A stretch of 64,000 nucleotides of DNA from Methylocella sp. (GCA_037200525.1 JBBCGG010000001.1:459526-523525); one strand, 5' to 3'; shown: positions 9,425-19,918, numbered from the stretch's first letter. The notes: generated by a model not told the origin, from the sequence alone. Translations and numbers: made by a program.

Positions 9425-12400
9425 TCAGCCGATCAAGGCGTCATCGCCGACTTTGGCTTTGGCGGCAGGGTCGGCAATGATCTTCTTCTTCGCGTCGGGC
9501 GGCGTCTTGTCCTTTTTGAAACGATCGAGCCAGACGGCGATCCCGCGCACGACGACATAGAATGTCGGCGTGAACAAAAGTCCGAACAGCGTCACGCCAA
9601 GCATCCCCGCGAAAACCGCCGTGCCAAGGGATTGACGCATCTCGGCTCCGGCCCCCATCGCGCGCGCAAGCGGGAGCACGCCAAAGATGAAGGCGAATGA
9701 CGTCATCAGAATCGGGCGCAACCGCGTTCGCGCCGCGGAAACGGCCGCCTCGAACCTTGTTTGCCCTTCCTCCTCAGCCTGTTTGGCGAACTCGACGATC
9801 AGAATGGCGTTTTTCGCCGCAAGGCCAACAAGAACGATAAGACCGATGTCGACCAGAATATTGCGATCGAGATCGCGCGCGGTGACGCCGATCATCGCCG
9901 CGAGAATGCACATCGGAACGATGAGGACCACGGCGAAAGGCAGCAGCCAGCTTTCATAAAGCGCGGCCAGAAGAAGAAACACGAAGACGACGGCAAGGCC
10001 AAACGCGATAAAAGCCGTGTTGCCGGCGAGCTTCTCCTGCAGCGCAATTTCAGTCCACTCGAAGCCAAAACCCTGCGGCAGGTTTGCCTTCGCCATGGCC
10101 TCGAGCGAATCGATGCCCTGTCCCGAGGAATAACCGCGCGCGAGGCTGACCTGGACTTCCGCCGACGGATAAAGATTATAGCGCGTCACGCGGAACGGTC
10201 CCGTCGTATCATTGAGCGTCGCCACGGAGCCGATCGGCACCATATCTCCCTCGGCGTTGCGCGTCTTCAGATTGGCGACATCGCGCAAGGTCATGCGAAA
10301 CGGATTATCCGCTTGAGCGGTGACCTGATACGTCCGCCCCAGAATGTTGAAGTCATTGACGTAGGCGGAGCCCATATAAACCGACAAGGCTTCGAAGACG
10401 CGCGAGATCGGCACGCCAAGCAGTTCAGCTTTGGTCCGATCGATGTCGGCGTAAATCTGCGGCGTATGGGTGTTGAATAGGGTGAAGGCCTGGATGAACC
10501 CGGGGTTGGCGTGCGTTGCGCCGACGAGACTCCAGGTTGCGTTTTCCAGCGCCGGCAGACCGCGGCCAGCGCGGTCCTGTACATAGCCCTTGAGGCCGCC
10601 GCCGGTGCCGATGCCCGGCACGGACGGGGGCTCCAGCACAAAGGTGAAGGCGTCGGTCAGGACGCTCAAATGGTCTCGAACGTCGGCGAGAATTGAGGGC
10701 GCGGTCGCGCCTTCCTTGACGCGATCAGGGAAAGGCTTCAGCGCAACGAAAATGACGCCGGTGTTGGTGGCGTTGGTGAAGGTCGCCCCGTCAAAGCCGG
10801 CGAAGGTGACGGCATGCTCGACGCCTTTCCGCTCCAGAATAATCTTTGTGGCGTCGCGCAAGACTTTGTCGGTGCGGTCGAGCGAAGCCCCTGGCGGGAG
10901 CTGGAACGCGGCAATGAGATAGCCGCGATCGAGCTGCGGAATGAGCCCGGTCGGGGTCTTGTTCAAGAGATCATAGGCGAAATAGATGAGGCCGGCGTAA
11001 ATGATGAGCGAGACGAAGCTGATCCGCACAAGTCGCGCCGTAAGGGCGCCATAGCTAATGCTGAGCTTATCGAAGGCCCAGTTGAAAGCGATGAAAAACC
11101 AGCGGAATGGCGTGGAGATCCAATAGACCAGACCTGATGTCTTGAGCTTGGCCGCGTGCGGCATGAGAAGAATGGCGGCGAGCGCCGGCGAAAGGGTCAG
11201 GGAGACGAAGGCCGAGATCACCGTCGCGCTGGCGATGGTGATGGCGAATTGCTTGTAAAATGCGCCCTGCAAGCCGGTGATGAAGGCGGTCGGAATGAAC
11301 ACGGCGCAAAGCACGAGAGCGATCGCCAACAGGGCGCTGCCGACCTCGTCCATCGTTTTATGCGCGGCCTCCTTCGGGCTCATGCCGTGCTCTAGGTAAC
11401 GTTCGACGTTTTCGACAACGACGATCGCGTCATCGACGACGATGCCGATCGCAAGGACAAGCCCGAACAAGGACAGCGTGTTGAACGTCAGTCCAACGCC
11501 GCTCATCATGAGGAAACAGCCGATCAGCGAAACGGGAATGGCGATGACCGGAATGATCGCGGCGCGCCATGTCTGCAGAAAGACGATGACCACGATGACG
11601 ACGAGCCCAACCGCTTCGAAAAGCGTGTGCACGACTTCATCGACGGACTGTTGAATGAATTCAGTCGGATTATAGACGACCGTATAGTCGACCCCCGGCG
11701 GAAAATCCTTCTTCGCCGTCTCCATGGCGTTTTTCACGGCCGTGGCGGTGGCCAAAGCGTTCGAGCCCGGCCGCTGGAAGATCACCATGGCCGTGGCGAC
11801 ATCGCGGTCGAGATAGGCGTTGACCGTATAATCCTGCGCGCCAAGTTCGACGCGAGCGATGTCGCGCACGCGAATATAGCCGTCGGCGTCGGAGCGGATC
11901 ACGACATCGCCAAACTGCTCGGGGTCAATGAGGCGCCCGAGCGTTTGCACCGATAGCTGAAACGCGCCGGGCGAACTCGCCGGCGGTTGATTGATCGCGC
12001 CGGCGGCGACCTGAAGATTGGCCGCTTGCAAAGCGGCGACGACTTCCCCGGCGGTGAGGCCGCGCGCCGCAACCTTCGCCGGATCGAGCCAAACGCGCAT
12101 CGAATAATCGCGCGCGCCGAATATCTGGACATTGCCTACGCCGTCGACGCGCGAGAGCTGGTCTTTGAGATAGAGCGTTGCGTAGTTCGAGATATATTTC
12201 TGGTCGCGCGATCCGTCAGGCGAGATCATGTGCACGACCATCATCAGATCGGGCGAAGCCTTCTGGACAGTCACGCCTTGCCGGATGACTTCCTGCGGCA
12301 GACGCGGGGTTGCAATCGCGACGCGGTTTTGCACAAGCACCTGAGCTTGGTCGACATTGACGCCGGCTTTGAACACAACGTCGATCGAGATCTTTCCATC

Positions 12401-12658
12401 TCCGGTCGATTGCGAGGTGATGTAGAGCATGTCGTCAACGCCGTTGACCTGCTGCTCGATCGGCGTCGCGACCGTCGCCGCAATGACCTCGGCGGACGCT
12501 CCCGGATAGAAGGTAGTGATGTTTACCGTTGGCGGCGCGATCTCCGGATACTCGGCGACCGGCAGCGATCTTTGCGCTATCGCTCCGGCGATAGTCAGAA
12601 TAATCGACAGAACGGCAGCGAAAATTGGCCGCTCAATGAAGAAATGAGAAAATCGCAT
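9425..12658 (-). CDS. RND multidrug efflux pump (AcrB/MexF-like HAE1)
   Basis: 1077 aa inner-membrane proton/drug exchanger of the hydrophobe/amphiphile branch. It begins MRFSHFFIERPIFAAVLSI and carries the porter motif YPGASAEVIAATVATPIEQQVNG. The proton-relay Asp pair is in GIVVDDAIVVVENVERYLE, and the relay Lys is in VGLAAKNAILIVEFA. Unlike the two RND modules at the window start, this one belongs to the classic drug-efflux type and lies after its adaptor (31 bp gap), so the two form an operon. The C-terminus is a short charged tail (KKDKTPPDAKKK). No outer-membrane channel gene and no TetR-type repressor lie beside it. Confidence 0.95.
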   Translation of the reverse strand: MRFSHFFIERPIFAAVLSIILTIAGAIAQRSLPVAEYPEIAPPTVNITTFYPGASAEVIAATVATPIEQQVNGVDDMLYITSQSTGDGKISIDVVFKAGVNVDQAQVLVQNRVAIATPRLPQEVIRQGVTVQKASPDLMMVVHMISPDGSRDQKYISNYATLYLKDQLSRVDGVGNVQIFGARDYSMRVWLDPAKVAARGLTAGEVVAALQAANLQVAAGAINQPPASSPGAFQLSVQTLGRLIDPEQFGDVVIRSDADGYIRVRDIARVELGAQDYTVNAYLDRDVATAMVIFQRPGSNALATATAVKNAMETAKKDFPPGVDYTVVYNPTEFIQQSVDEVVHTLFEAVGLVVIVVIVFLQTWRAAIIPVIAIPVSLIGCFLMMSGVGLTFNTLSLFGLVLAIGIVVDDAIVVVENVERYLEHGMSPKEAAHKTMDEVGSALLAIALVLCAVFIPTAFITGLQGAFYKQFAITIASATVISAFVSLTLSPALAAILLMPHAAKLKTSGLVYWISTPFRWFFIAFNWAFDKLSISYGALTARLVRISFVSLIIYAGLIYFAYDLLNKTPTGLIPQLDRGYLIAAFQLPPGASLDRTDKVLRDATKIILERKGVEHAVTFAGFDGATFTNATNTGVIFVALKPFPDRVKEGATAPSILADVRDHLSVLTDAFTFVLEPPSVPGIGTGGGLKGYVQDRAGRGLPALENATWSLVGATHANPGFIQAFTLFNTHTPQIYADIDRTKAELLGVPISRVFEALSVYMGSAYVNDFNILGRTYQVTAQADNPFRMTLRDVANLKTRNAEGDMVPIGSVATLNDTTGPFRVTRYNLYPSAEVQVSLARGYSSGQGIDSLEAMAKANLPQGFGFEWTEIALQEKLAGNTAFIAFGLAVVFVFLLLAALYESWLLPFAVVLIVPMCILAAMIGVTARDLDRNILVDIGLIVLVGLAAKNAILIVEFAKQAEEEGQTRFEAAVSAARTRLRPILMTSFAFIFGVLPLARAMGAGAEMRQSLGTAVFAGMLGVTLFGLLFTPTFYVVVRGIAVWLDRFKKDKTPPDAKKKIIADPAAKAKVGDDALIG

Positions 12659-12689
12659 GGGCTTCCTTCACCGTACGGCGGTAGCTTGA

Positions 12690-13868
12690 TCAGTTAGACG
12701 CGGAGTCGGTCGAAAGGCTGATGACGCCTTCTTTTGGATCGACGAGCGCGCCTGGCCGAACGAAAGGATTGGCGATCCCCGCAATGACTACTCGATCGGT
12801 CGGGGCGAGACCCGCCAAGACGACGCGCAGACCTTCATACATCGCGCCGAGCGTCACGGTTTTTTGGACGACCTTATTGTCGGGCCCAACCGTGAGGACG
12901 ATCTTGCTCGCCTGATCGGATGCGATCGTCGAGTCCGGGATCAGCAGCACATTTATGTTGCCGCCAAACAGCCGCAGCCGGCCAAAGGTGCCCGGTAAAA
13001 GAAACAGATCCTTATTTTCGAAAATGGCGCGACCGCGAATGGTGCCGGAGCGGGCGTTGAGCTGATTATCGACGAAATCCATGACCCCGCCGTGGCTATG
13101 GCTCCAATTGTCCTCATCGGCGAGCCTGACCATGACAGGGTTCTTGAATTCCCTCGAGGAAGGTCTTTCGCCGTCGGCAGCCAGGCGGGAGTAGCGGATG
13201 TAATCCGCTTCCGAGGCGTCGAAGACGAAGTGAATCGGGTCGAGGGTGACTATCGTCGTCAACAGGGTTCCGACCGACTGACCGCCCTGGACGAGATTGC
13301 CGACATCGATCCTGTGATCGGAGACGCGACCGGGAATCGGCGCCCGCACTTGCGTCCACTCGAGATTGAGCTCGGCGTTATGCAACGCAGCTTCCGCGCT
13401 GAGTTTCTGCGCGTTCGCGACATCGAGATTGGCCTTGCGCTGATCGACGTCGCGCAAAGTGATCGCGCGGGTTTCCACCAATTGCTGCGCTCTTGTAACG
13501 TCATTGGCGGAGACTTCGATCTGCGCCTGAGCTTTGGCGACGTCCGCTTTCGCGCTGTCGACCGCGATCTGATACGGGCGAGGATCGATGACGAAAAGAA
13601 GATCGCCGGTCTTGACGATCTGGCCGTCGACAAAATTGATCGTATCGACGGCCCCCGACACGCGCGGCCGCACTTCGACCTGCTGCAGCGGCTCGAAACG
13701 GCCGGTATATTCGTCCCAACGCGGCACCGATCTAGCCAGGGGTTGCGCGACGGTAACTTGCGGCGGCGGCGGCTCGGCAGCTGCGGGTTGCGCGCCGACA
13801 AAGGTCAAAGCTGCAACGAATGACAGGCCAATATCGCGCAGGATCCGTGGTGAAATGGTCAATGACAT
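12690..13868 (-). CDS. RND adaptor (AcrA/MexE-like)
   Basis: 392 aa from the chosen ATG at 13868; a longer frame reaches 14093 but its extra 75 residues look non-coding. From 13868 the protein starts with a signal peptide (MSLTISPRILRDIGLSFVAA, then QPAAAEPPPPQV). Next come the lipoyl half (VRPRVSGAVDTINFVDGQIVKTGD), an alpha-hairpin (about 100-165), the second lipoyl half (VRAPIPGRVSDHRID) and the beta-barrel and proximal domains. It is the periplasmic partner of the HAE1 pump 31 bp downstream. The ribosome-binding site is weak. Confidence 0.9.
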   Translation of the reverse strand: MSLTISPRILRDIGLSFVAALTFVGAQPAAAEPPPPQVTVAQPLARSVPRWDEYTGRFEPLQQVEVRPRVSGAVDTINFVDGQIVKTGDLLFVIDPRPYQIAVDSAKADVAKAQAQIEVSANDVTRAQQLVETRAITLRDVDQRKANLDVANAQKLSAEAALHNAELNLEWTQVRAPIPGRVSDHRIDVGNLVQGGQSVGTLLTTIVTLDPIHFVFDASEADYIRYSRLAADGERPSSREFKNPVMVRLADEDNWSHSHGGVMDFVDNQLNARSGTIRGRAIFENKDLFLLPGTFGRLRLFGGNINVLLIPDSTIASDQASKIVLTVGPDNKVVQKTVTLGAMYEGLRVVLAGLAPTDRVVIAGIANPFVRPGALVDPKEGVISLSTDSASN

Positions 13869-14346
13869 TATGAAGACCCAAAAAGAGCTCTGTCGCGGGG
13901 GTTTTGGAACGTCGCGCAGCCAAGTGACCGGATCAATCCGATTTTCCGAAGCGCAGGCAATAGAAACGCAGGAATGAGACATCGAAGATATTTCGATTGA
14001 AATGAAAATGTAAGATGCAAATGGTGGCGACCGACTCGATTTGCAAGGCTTGCGCTGTGCGACGCGGACAGCCGCTGCCTGAAATGATTCCAAACCATTT
14101 ATCCAAACCGCTTGCCGGAATGCCCCTGGCGAGACAATATGTAGCGATCCATCGTTTGCTTGGGCCCTCGCATTTTAGAGCGCCAGTATCGCCCCTGTCG
14201 CAAATTGACGGAGGGGTTTTCCGCAAAGGCGGTCATCATGCCGAAAGATCATAGATATCAGCAATGGAGATGATCGAGACAACCGTTTCGACAAGAAAAA
14301 CGGTCCTCTATAGCCTAGCTTCAACAAATGAAGAGGAAATTATGCT
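13869..14346. other. divergent intergenic region, adaptor/catalase
   Basis: 478 bp between the minus-strand adaptor and the plus-strand catalase, so it should hold both promoters. Open frames here (about 80-97 codons on each strand) lack good starts and resemble no family I know. I see no clear -35/-10 pair and no unambiguous OxyR or TetR-type operator. Confidence 0.35.
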
Positions 14347-15804
14347 GTGAGCGACAAGATCCTGACGACGACGGCCGGAGCGCCGATATCAGATAACCAA
14401 AACTCCATCACCGCGGGTCCGCGCGGTCCGGTGTTGATGGAGGATTATCAGCTGCTCGAAAAGCTCGCGCATCAGAATCGTGAGCGCATTCCGGAGCGGA
14501 CTGTTCACGCCAAAGGGGTTGGAGCCTACGGCTCCTTGACCATCACCCACGACATCACAAAATATTCGAAGGCAAAAATCTTCGCCGCAATCGGCAAGAA
14601 AACCGAAGTGCTGGCGCGCTTTTCGACGGTCGCCGGGGAACGCGGCGCAGCCGACGCAGAGCGCGACGTCCGCGGATTTTCGCTGAAATTCTACACTGAA
14701 GACGGCAATTGGGATCTCGTCGGCAATAATACGCCGGTGTTCTTCGTACGCGATCCGCTGAAATTTCCGGACTTCATTCATACGCAGAAGCGCCATCCGA
14801 AAACCAATATGCGTTCGCCGACCGCCATGTGGGATTTTTGGTCGCTCAGTCCTGAAAGCCTGCATCAGGTAACGATCCTGATGTCGGATCGCGGCTTGCC
14901 GCAAGGGATGCGCCATCTGCATGGTTTTGGCTCGCACACTTTCGCTTTCATTAATGAGCGGAACCAGCGTCACTGGGTCAAATTCCACTTCAAGTCCTTG
15001 CAGGGCATTAAAAACTGGACCAATCGCGAAGCTGAATCCGTCGTTGCGACGGACCGCGAAAGCGCGCAGCGCGACCTCTTCGAGGCGATCGAACGGAATG
15101 ATTTTCCGAAGTGGCGTTTCGCGGTTCAGATCATGCCCGAGGCGGACGCCGACAAGACATCCTACAACCCGTTCGACCTGACCAAAGTCTGGCCGCATAA
15201 AGACTATCCGCTGATCGATGTCGGCGTGCTTGAGCTCAACCGTAATCCAGAGAACTATTTCGCCGAGATCGAGCAATCTTCGTTTTCGCCGTCGAATGTC
15301 GTTCCGGGCATCGGCTTCTCACCGGATAAAATGCTGCAGGCGCGACTGTTTTCATACGCCGACGCGCATCGCTACAGAGTCGGCACCCACTATGAATCGC
15401 TGCCGGTGAACCGACCGAAAAATGCGGTCAACACCTATCACATGGACGGGTCGATGCGCTTCGATGCTCCGAAAGGAACCGACGCGTATTATGAGCCTAA
15501 TTCCTTCCATGGTCCGGTGCAGACGAACATCATCGAGGAGCCGCCGCTGAAAATCTCCGGCGACGCCGCGCGATATAATCATCGTGAAGGCAATGATGAT
15601 TATACGCAGGCAGGGAACCTCTTCCGCCTGATGTCGGACGCGCAGAAGTCGCAGTTGTTCCACAATATCGCTGACGCGATGAATGGCGTTCCGTTGTTCA
15701 TCATCGATCGTCAGTTGGCGCACTTCGACAAGGCGGACAGAGCCTATGGGGCGGGCGTGCGGGCGGCCTTGGCCGAACATGGCGTGCTTCTCGCCGCCGA
15801 GTAA
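14347..15804 (+). CDS. katA: monofunctional haem catalase (clade 3, small subunit)
   Basis: 485 aa enzyme that splits hydrogen peroxide to water and oxygen in the cytoplasm. Key residues fall exactly at family positions: His54 ([12 protein letters not shown]), Asn127 ([10 protein letters not shown]) and the proximal haem ligand Tyr337 ([14 protein letters not shown]). The signature [20 protein letters not shown] is complete. The start is GTG 14347, with AGGA some 10 bases upstream. An ATG at 14342 in another frame reads ATG CTG TGA across this start, making a two-codon leader that ends on the catalase GTG. Transcription ends at the strong hairpin 15836-15861. Confidence 0.96.
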   Translation: MSDKILTTTAGAPISDNQNSITAGPRGPVLMEDYQLLEKLAHQNRERIPERTVHAKGVGAYGSLTITHDITKYSKAKIFAAIGKKTEVLARFSTVAGERGAADAERDVRGFSLKFYTEDGNWDLVGNNTPVFFVRDPLKFPDFIHTQKRHPKTNMRSPTAMWDFWSLSPESLHQVTILMSDRGLPQGMRHLHGFGSHTFAFINERNQRHWVKFHFKSLQGIKNWTNREAESVVATDRESAQRDLFEAIERNDFPKWRFAVQIMPEADADKTSYNPFDLTKVWPHKDYPLIDVGVLELNRNPENYFAEIEQSSFSPSNVVPGIGFSPDKMLQARLFSYADAHRYRVGTHYESLPVNRPKNAVNTYHMDGSMRFDAPKGTDAYYEPNSFHGPVQTNIIEEPPLKISGDAARYNHREGNDDYTQAGNLFRLMSDAQKSQLFHNIADAMNGVPLFIIDRQLAHFDKADRAYGAGVRAALAEHGVLLAAE

Positions 15805-15835
15805 GCGCATCGCGTATGGAGCTACGCAACCCTGA

Positions 15836-15861
15836 GCGGCGGGACCTCCCGCCGCTTTTTT
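15836..15861 (+). terminator. rho-independent terminator after catalase
   Basis: Eight-bp GC stem GCGGCGGG / CCCGCCGC with loop ACCT, followed by six T (15856-15861), 31 bp after the catalase stop. It lies between convergent genes. The stem could fold from the opposite direction too, but no T-run serves the minus-strand FUSC gene. Confidence 0.9.
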
Positions 15862-15896
15862 GCGCCTGCATCGCAAAGCCGCCTCAGGGTTTCGCG

Positions 15897-17111
15897 TCAG
15901 GCGGACTCCCGAGCAAATTCCTTCCCCCGCAACTGAAGCTCCTTGAGATCTTGATAGAACTGCCCCAGCGCGAAGCCAAGGCCGAAAAGCCGCTCCATCG
16001 CGTCGCTGGAAAGGCTCAGGGTGAGGCCCTCTTGGCGAAGCGCGGCTATCTCGGCCTCATAGGCGCTGAGGGACGTTTCGACATCAACGAGCGATGGCGC
16101 TGAGCCCGACAACAAAGCGGCGCCGCTGTCTTCGAGAAATTCGGCCGCGCTCTCGGCGACGCGCGCTATGGAGGGCGACAGCCGCGTGCGGAAACCCTCG
16201 GGAAAAGGCGCGACGGCTGCGCGCCCGATAATGACGAGATCATGACGTAGCCGTAGCAAAGTGATGAGGAGCGGTCTGAGGTCTGGGTCCGCGGATAAAT
16301 AAGGCACGCGCTCGCGCCTGGCTTCGTCTGCGATCGTCTCGAGCTGCACTAAGGCCGGCCCGATGCCGTCCTGAATCCGAGTGACCGTCGCTGCGTCCAG
16401 ATTCGCCACGCAACCAGCCAGCAACTCGCGGACCGCCCGCGCCATGAGTTCGAGCATGCGGTCCGCCGCCTCGAGCCCCAGGCCGTGGGCGCGAGAAGGC
16501 AAGACCAGAAATGAGACGACAAGAGCGGTGGTTCCGCCGAGGGCGACCTCTATGACCCGGTAGAACGCAGATTCGAGGGGGCTGGCATGGGTGATCGTTG
16601 GCGCCAAAAGCACCATGACGGCAGTGAAGGGCGCGGCGCTGAATCGCGGTTTGATGGCTCCCAAGAACGCCAGCGGCGCGATTGAGAGGGCAAGAACAGT
16701 CAAAAATTGAATTTCGTTGGTGTGAGGCACGCTAGCGGCGATGATGCCGCTGTAAATGGCGCCGCCTAAGGTGCCAATGAAATAGTCGATCGTGGTTTTT
16801 AGCGATTTGCCGAGGCTCAGCTGCGACATGACGACGGCGGTCAAGACCGTCCACAGCACTTGGGGAACATGCAGGAACAGCGAAAGCGCATAAGTCAATA
16901 AAGTTGCGACGGTCACCCGGACGCAAAGGCGCAACTCCACCTGGTGCGTCCGGACGGCCGTCAGCAGCCCTTTCCAAGGCCTCGAAATCCAGGGCTGCAA
17001 AACGCCATTTATTTGGCCTCGAGCCGCGCTGAAAAATTTTGAGAACGCCCACACGATGTTGGCGGGGAACTGCGGAGGCTTGGGCCGCTCGCCGGCGCTC
17101 GGCTTGTTCAT
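15897..17111 (-). CDS. FUSC/aromatic-acid-exporter-type membrane protein
   Basis: 404 aa from ATG 17111 (MNKPSAGERPK); the frame is open 26 codons further but without a good start. After a ~65-residue polar lead, several hydrophobic segments follow (LRLCVRVTVATLLTYALSLFL, VLWTVLTAVVMSQLSLGKSL, IGTLGGAIYSGIIA, then AVMVLLAPTITHASP and VALGGTTALVVSFLVLPSR). A long helical cytoplasmic half makes up the C-terminus. This is the half-size FUSC layout (FusC/AaeB/YccS relatives), proposed to export aromatic acids or other organic anions. The actual substrate is unknown. It lies convergent to catalase and upstream of nothing in the same direction. Confidence 0.8.
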   Translation of the reverse strand: MNKPSAGERPKPPQFPANIVWAFSKFFSAARGQINGVLQPWISRPWKGLLTAVRTHQVELRLCVRVTVATLLTYALSLFLHVPQVLWTVLTAVVMSQLSLGKSLKTTIDYFIGTLGGAIYSGIIAASVPHTNEIQFLTVLALSIAPLAFLGAIKPRFSAAPFTAVMVLLAPTITHASPLESAFYRVIEVALGGTTALVVSFLVLPSRAHGLGLEAADRMLELMARAVRELLAGCVANLDAATVTRIQDGIGPALVQLETIADEARRERVPYLSADPDLRPLLITLLRLRHDLVIIGRAAVAPFPEGFRTRLSPSIARVAESAAEFLEDSGAALLSGSAPSLVDVETSLSAYEAEIAALRQEGLTLSLSSDAMERLFGLGFALGQFYQDLKELQLRGKEFARESA

Positions 17112-17255
17112 CTCATGCCAATCATCAAATGTAGGGTTTTTACGCGTGAGCGCGGCGCGCGGTCTCGGGAACGCAATCGACGCGGCCAAGAACCTTGAAG
17201 CTTACCAGCCTCACGAAAGCCTTGGCTGTCAATTGTCCGGCGGCCTCATTTTCAC

Positions 17256-17853
17256 TCACGCTTTGGCGGCGCCCGTCAGAAATGCATGCGCCATCGTCGC
17301 CGCGTCCGGCCATGTGCGCGCGCGCCGCGGCCAGAAGATATCGCGGTTCCAAGGCAGATCGCCAAACAGCATGGTCGGGACGCCAGCTTTGAAAGCGCGC
17401 CGGATCTGGCGAAAATTATCATCGATCAATAGGCTTGCGTTGATGGAGCGCAGCAGGACAGTCTTATCGGGCTGGTGTCCGATCGGGCTGGTGTCCGACC
17501 GAGTGAATGTCCTTGAAGACACCGGGAAAGAGGCGCGTGACCAACGCGTCGGTTTTTTCCGCCATCTCTGGCTTGCGGGCTGTCACGACGACAAGTTGGA
17601 ACCCGGCGTTCAAGAAACTGCGACAGCCTTCGACCGCGCCGACGGCCGCCGCGATTTTGTGATCGGCGTCGGCGGCGTGGAAAGCGTTGAAAATATCCAT
17701 CGTCTGCTTGAGGTCGTCGCCGAGCTGGTAGTCGGCGAGGCGGCTGTGGTCGACGCGATAGCCGCGCGTCTCCTCGATCCAATCGAGAAGCACGGTCATC
17801 GTGTCGACAAGCGTGTCGTCGAGATAGAGGGCGATGGTTTTCAACGGCCTCAA
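17256..17853 (-). pseudogene. HAD-family nucleotidase-like gene, broken by 16-bp duplication
   Basis: Two overlapping minus-strand frames encode the halves of one HAD hydrolase. The first half ends in VTARKPEMAEKTDAL (motif II Thr) and KDIHSVGHQPD. The second gives KTVLLRSINASLLIDDN (motif III Lys, motif IV Asp pair). A 16-bp sequence stands twice in tandem at 17466-17497; removing one unit restores a continuous 193-aa protein. In addition, motif I reads ALYLDDTLVDT: the Asp nucleophile expected before LDDT is Tyr10 (TAT for GAT, 17824-17826). The protein would be inactive even with the frame restored. It resembles the COG5663-type putative nucleotidases; that assignment is moderate. Confidence 0.85.
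17466..17497. repeat. tandem 16-bp duplication in HAD gene
   Basis: ATCGGGCTGGTGTCCG occurs twice without spacer (17466-17481 and 17482-17497). 16 is not a multiple of three, so the second copy shifts the HAD frame just before the motif III lysine. Confidence 0.95.
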
Positions 17854-18036
17854 TGGGCGGTTCCTCCGCGCGTATCGCGCAATAGATAAATCTTACGGCG
17901 GCATTGCGTTAGCGCGTCAAAAAATCAAGACTCTTGGCATCGCCGTTAGTCCCCGCAGAGCGGCCAAATAGGCGCCAGCTTAGCCCTTAGATCGGACCCG
18001 GCCGCACCGCATTGCTTCAAGGCGAACGATGCCCGA

Positions 18037-19407
18037 TCAGCATTCGGGAAAATTGACCGCAAGGCCCCCGCGCGAGGTCTCTTTGTATATGCTGTTCATA
18101 TCCCTCCCGGTCTGCCGCATGGTGGCGATGACATGATCCAGCGAGACTCTGTGAGTGCCATCGCCCTGCAGCGCCAATGAAGCGGCGTTGATCGCCTTGA
18201 TCGCGCCGAATGCGTTGCGTTCAATGCACGGAATCTGAACGAGGCCGCCGATTGGATCGCAGGTTAGCCCGAGATGATGCTCCATGGCGATTTCGGCTGC
18301 ATTTTCGATCTGGCCATTGCTCCCCCCGAGCGCGGCGGCAAGACCCGCGGCGGCCATGGCGGCGGCGACGCCGACTTCTCCCTGGCATCCCGCCTCGGCC
18401 CCGGAAATCGATGCATTCATCTTGAACAAAGCGCCGATGGCCCCGGCCGTGAGCAGGAACTGCCGCAGGCCCGCGACGCTCGAGTCCGGGCACCAATCGC
18501 GATAATAGCGCATTACAGCCGGGATGACGCCGGCTGCGCCATTGGTCGGCGCCGTCACCACCCGGCCCCCGGCGGCGTTCTCCTCGTTCACCGCGATGGC
18601 GTAGACGCTGACGTGATCCATGACTTCATGGGCGTGCCGGAGATTGCTGCGGGCCTTGATCTCGAGCGCCTCGAAAAGATTTCTCGCGCGGCGCTTGACC
18701 TTGAGGCCGCCAGGAAGAATCCCGCCCGTGGCGAGCCCGCGATCGATGCAAGCCATCATGGTCTCGACGATCAAATCGAGGTGGCGGAACAGATCCGGCA
18801 ATGGCCGCCGCATCGCTTCGTTCGCTTGCATCATCTGCGCAAACAGCAGGCCGGTCTTTTCACCCAGCGCCAGAAACTCAGCCATATTGCGGAACATATA
18901 GGGCAGCTTTTCCTGCGGTCCCGCAGCGGTCGCCTCCGCATCCTCCGGTATGATGAAGCCGCCGCCGATCGAACACCAGCGCTGCCTCAATAAGGCGATC
19001 CCCCCCTCGTTGAAGGCTGTGATCTGCAAGGTGTTTGGATGGCGCGGCGCGGGCGTTTCAAAATCGAAGACGATATCCTTATCTGGAGCGAACCGAATCT
19101 GCCGATGTCCCCCAAGACTAAGCTGATGCTGCTGACGGATATTTTCCGCCATCTCGTCCGCCGCATCGGGATCGATTTGATCGGGACGCATGCCTGCGAG
19201 GCCGAGAATTACGGCCTTGTCTGTTGCATGTCCAACGCCGGTCCAGGCGAGCGAGCCATAAAGGATCGCCTCGACGCGCGCGACATTCTGCAAGGCGCCG
19301 GCAAGCTGCAACGCTTCGACGAAGCGAAAGGCGGCCACCATTGGCCCCATCGTATGCGACGAAGATGGTCCGATGCCGATCTTAAAAAGCTCGTAAAGGC
19401 TGATCAC
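18037..19407 (-). CDS. sdaA: L-serine ammonia-lyase (iron-sulfur serine deaminase)
   Basis: 456 aa single-chain enzyme turning L-serine into pyruvate and ammonia. It begins with the beta-domain ([20 protein letters not shown]) and ends with the alpha-domain catalytic part. The three cysteines that hold the 4Fe-4S cluster are Cys341 ([10 protein letters not shown]), Cys383 (LTCDPIGG) and Cys394 ([11 protein letters not shown]), close to the E. coli SdaA numbering. The start is GTG 19407 with AAGGAAG upstream; no ATG fits better. It is a lone gene; the HAD relic follows in the same direction about 180 bp on. It is likely to feed pyruvate when serine is in excess. Confidence 0.95.
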   Translation of the reverse strand: MISLYELFKIGIGPSSSHTMGPMVAAFRFVEALQLAGALQNVARVEAILYGSLAWTGVGHATDKAVILGLAGMRPDQIDPDAADEMAENIRQQHQLSLGGHRQIRFAPDKDIVFDFETPAPRHPNTLQITAFNEGGIALLRQRWCSIGGGFIIPEDAEATAAGPQEKLPYMFRNMAEFLALGEKTGLLFAQMMQANEAMRRPLPDLFRHLDLIVETMMACIDRGLATGGILPGGLKVKRRARNLFEALEIKARSNLRHAHEVMDHVSVYAIAVNEENAAGGRVVTAPTNGAAGVIPAVMRYYRDWCPDSSVAGLRQFLLTAGAIGALFKMNASISGAEAGCQGEVGVAAAMAAAGLAAALGGSNGQIENAAEIAMEHHLGLTCDPIGGLVQIPCIERNAFGAIKAINAASLALQGDGTHRVSLDHVIATMRQTGRDMNSIYKETSRGGLAVNFPEC

Positions 19408-19629
19408 CGCGCTTCACTTCCTTTGCGAAAACATGCTCTGTCGTAGCATTTATGTTGGGGCATATCTCTCTGTTCCAAGGCCTGACCTTGCTCCGAAAGC
19501 CGCCAAGTTTTCGTAATCATTGGTTTGATCGCCCGCAGAATCAGCCCTCCTCCTCCAGCTTTCGAATCCCGCACTAGCCAAAACCCCTAAATTGCGCCTA
19601 TTCTGCGTGAAAGGGCGAGGGAGCAGGCC

Positions 19630-19860
19630 ATGGCCGAGTTCGATAATCCCGAAGACAACGCCGCCCGCATCGCGGCGAGCGAAGCTTCCACCTCGGCGAG
19701 CGGTCCGCGTTCGGATCTCGCCGCCGGTCTCTCCACGACGGAGCCCCCAGGCGGACATCCAGCCTTGGTCAAGTTGAAGCAGTACATCCACGCAAACCCA
19801 ATCGGTTCGGTCGTCGCGGCTTTCGTGCTGGGCTTCATCATTGCTCGATTGTTCAGTTGA
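19630..19860 (+). CDS. small membrane-anchored protein (DUF883-like tail)
   Basis: 76 aa. The first ~45 residues are polar and Ala/Ser/Glu-rich. The last 28 form one hydrophobic helix (ANPIGSVVAAFVLGFIIARLFS) like the C-terminal anchor of ElaB/YqjD/DUF883 proteins, which tether ribosome- or stress-related proteins to the inner membrane. A clear GAGGGAG ribosome-binding site precedes the ATG. Homology rests only on the anchor, so the function is open. Confidence 0.7.
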   Translation: MAEFDNPEDNAARIAASEASTSASGPRSDLAAGLSTTEPPGGHPALVKLKQYIHANPIGSVVAAFVLGFIIARLFS

Positions 19861-19918
19861 TTCGCCGCTGCGAGCGATTCGCGCGGGTGTTTTCGTTGTT
19901 CATTTCTGAGGGATCGTG

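Noticed and set aside
19555-19583. tRNA-like T-arm (TTCGAATCCCGC then CTAGCCA)
   Set aside because: The five bases before TTCGAAT do not pair with those after it, and no D-arm, anticodon arm or acceptor stem is found upstream on this strand.
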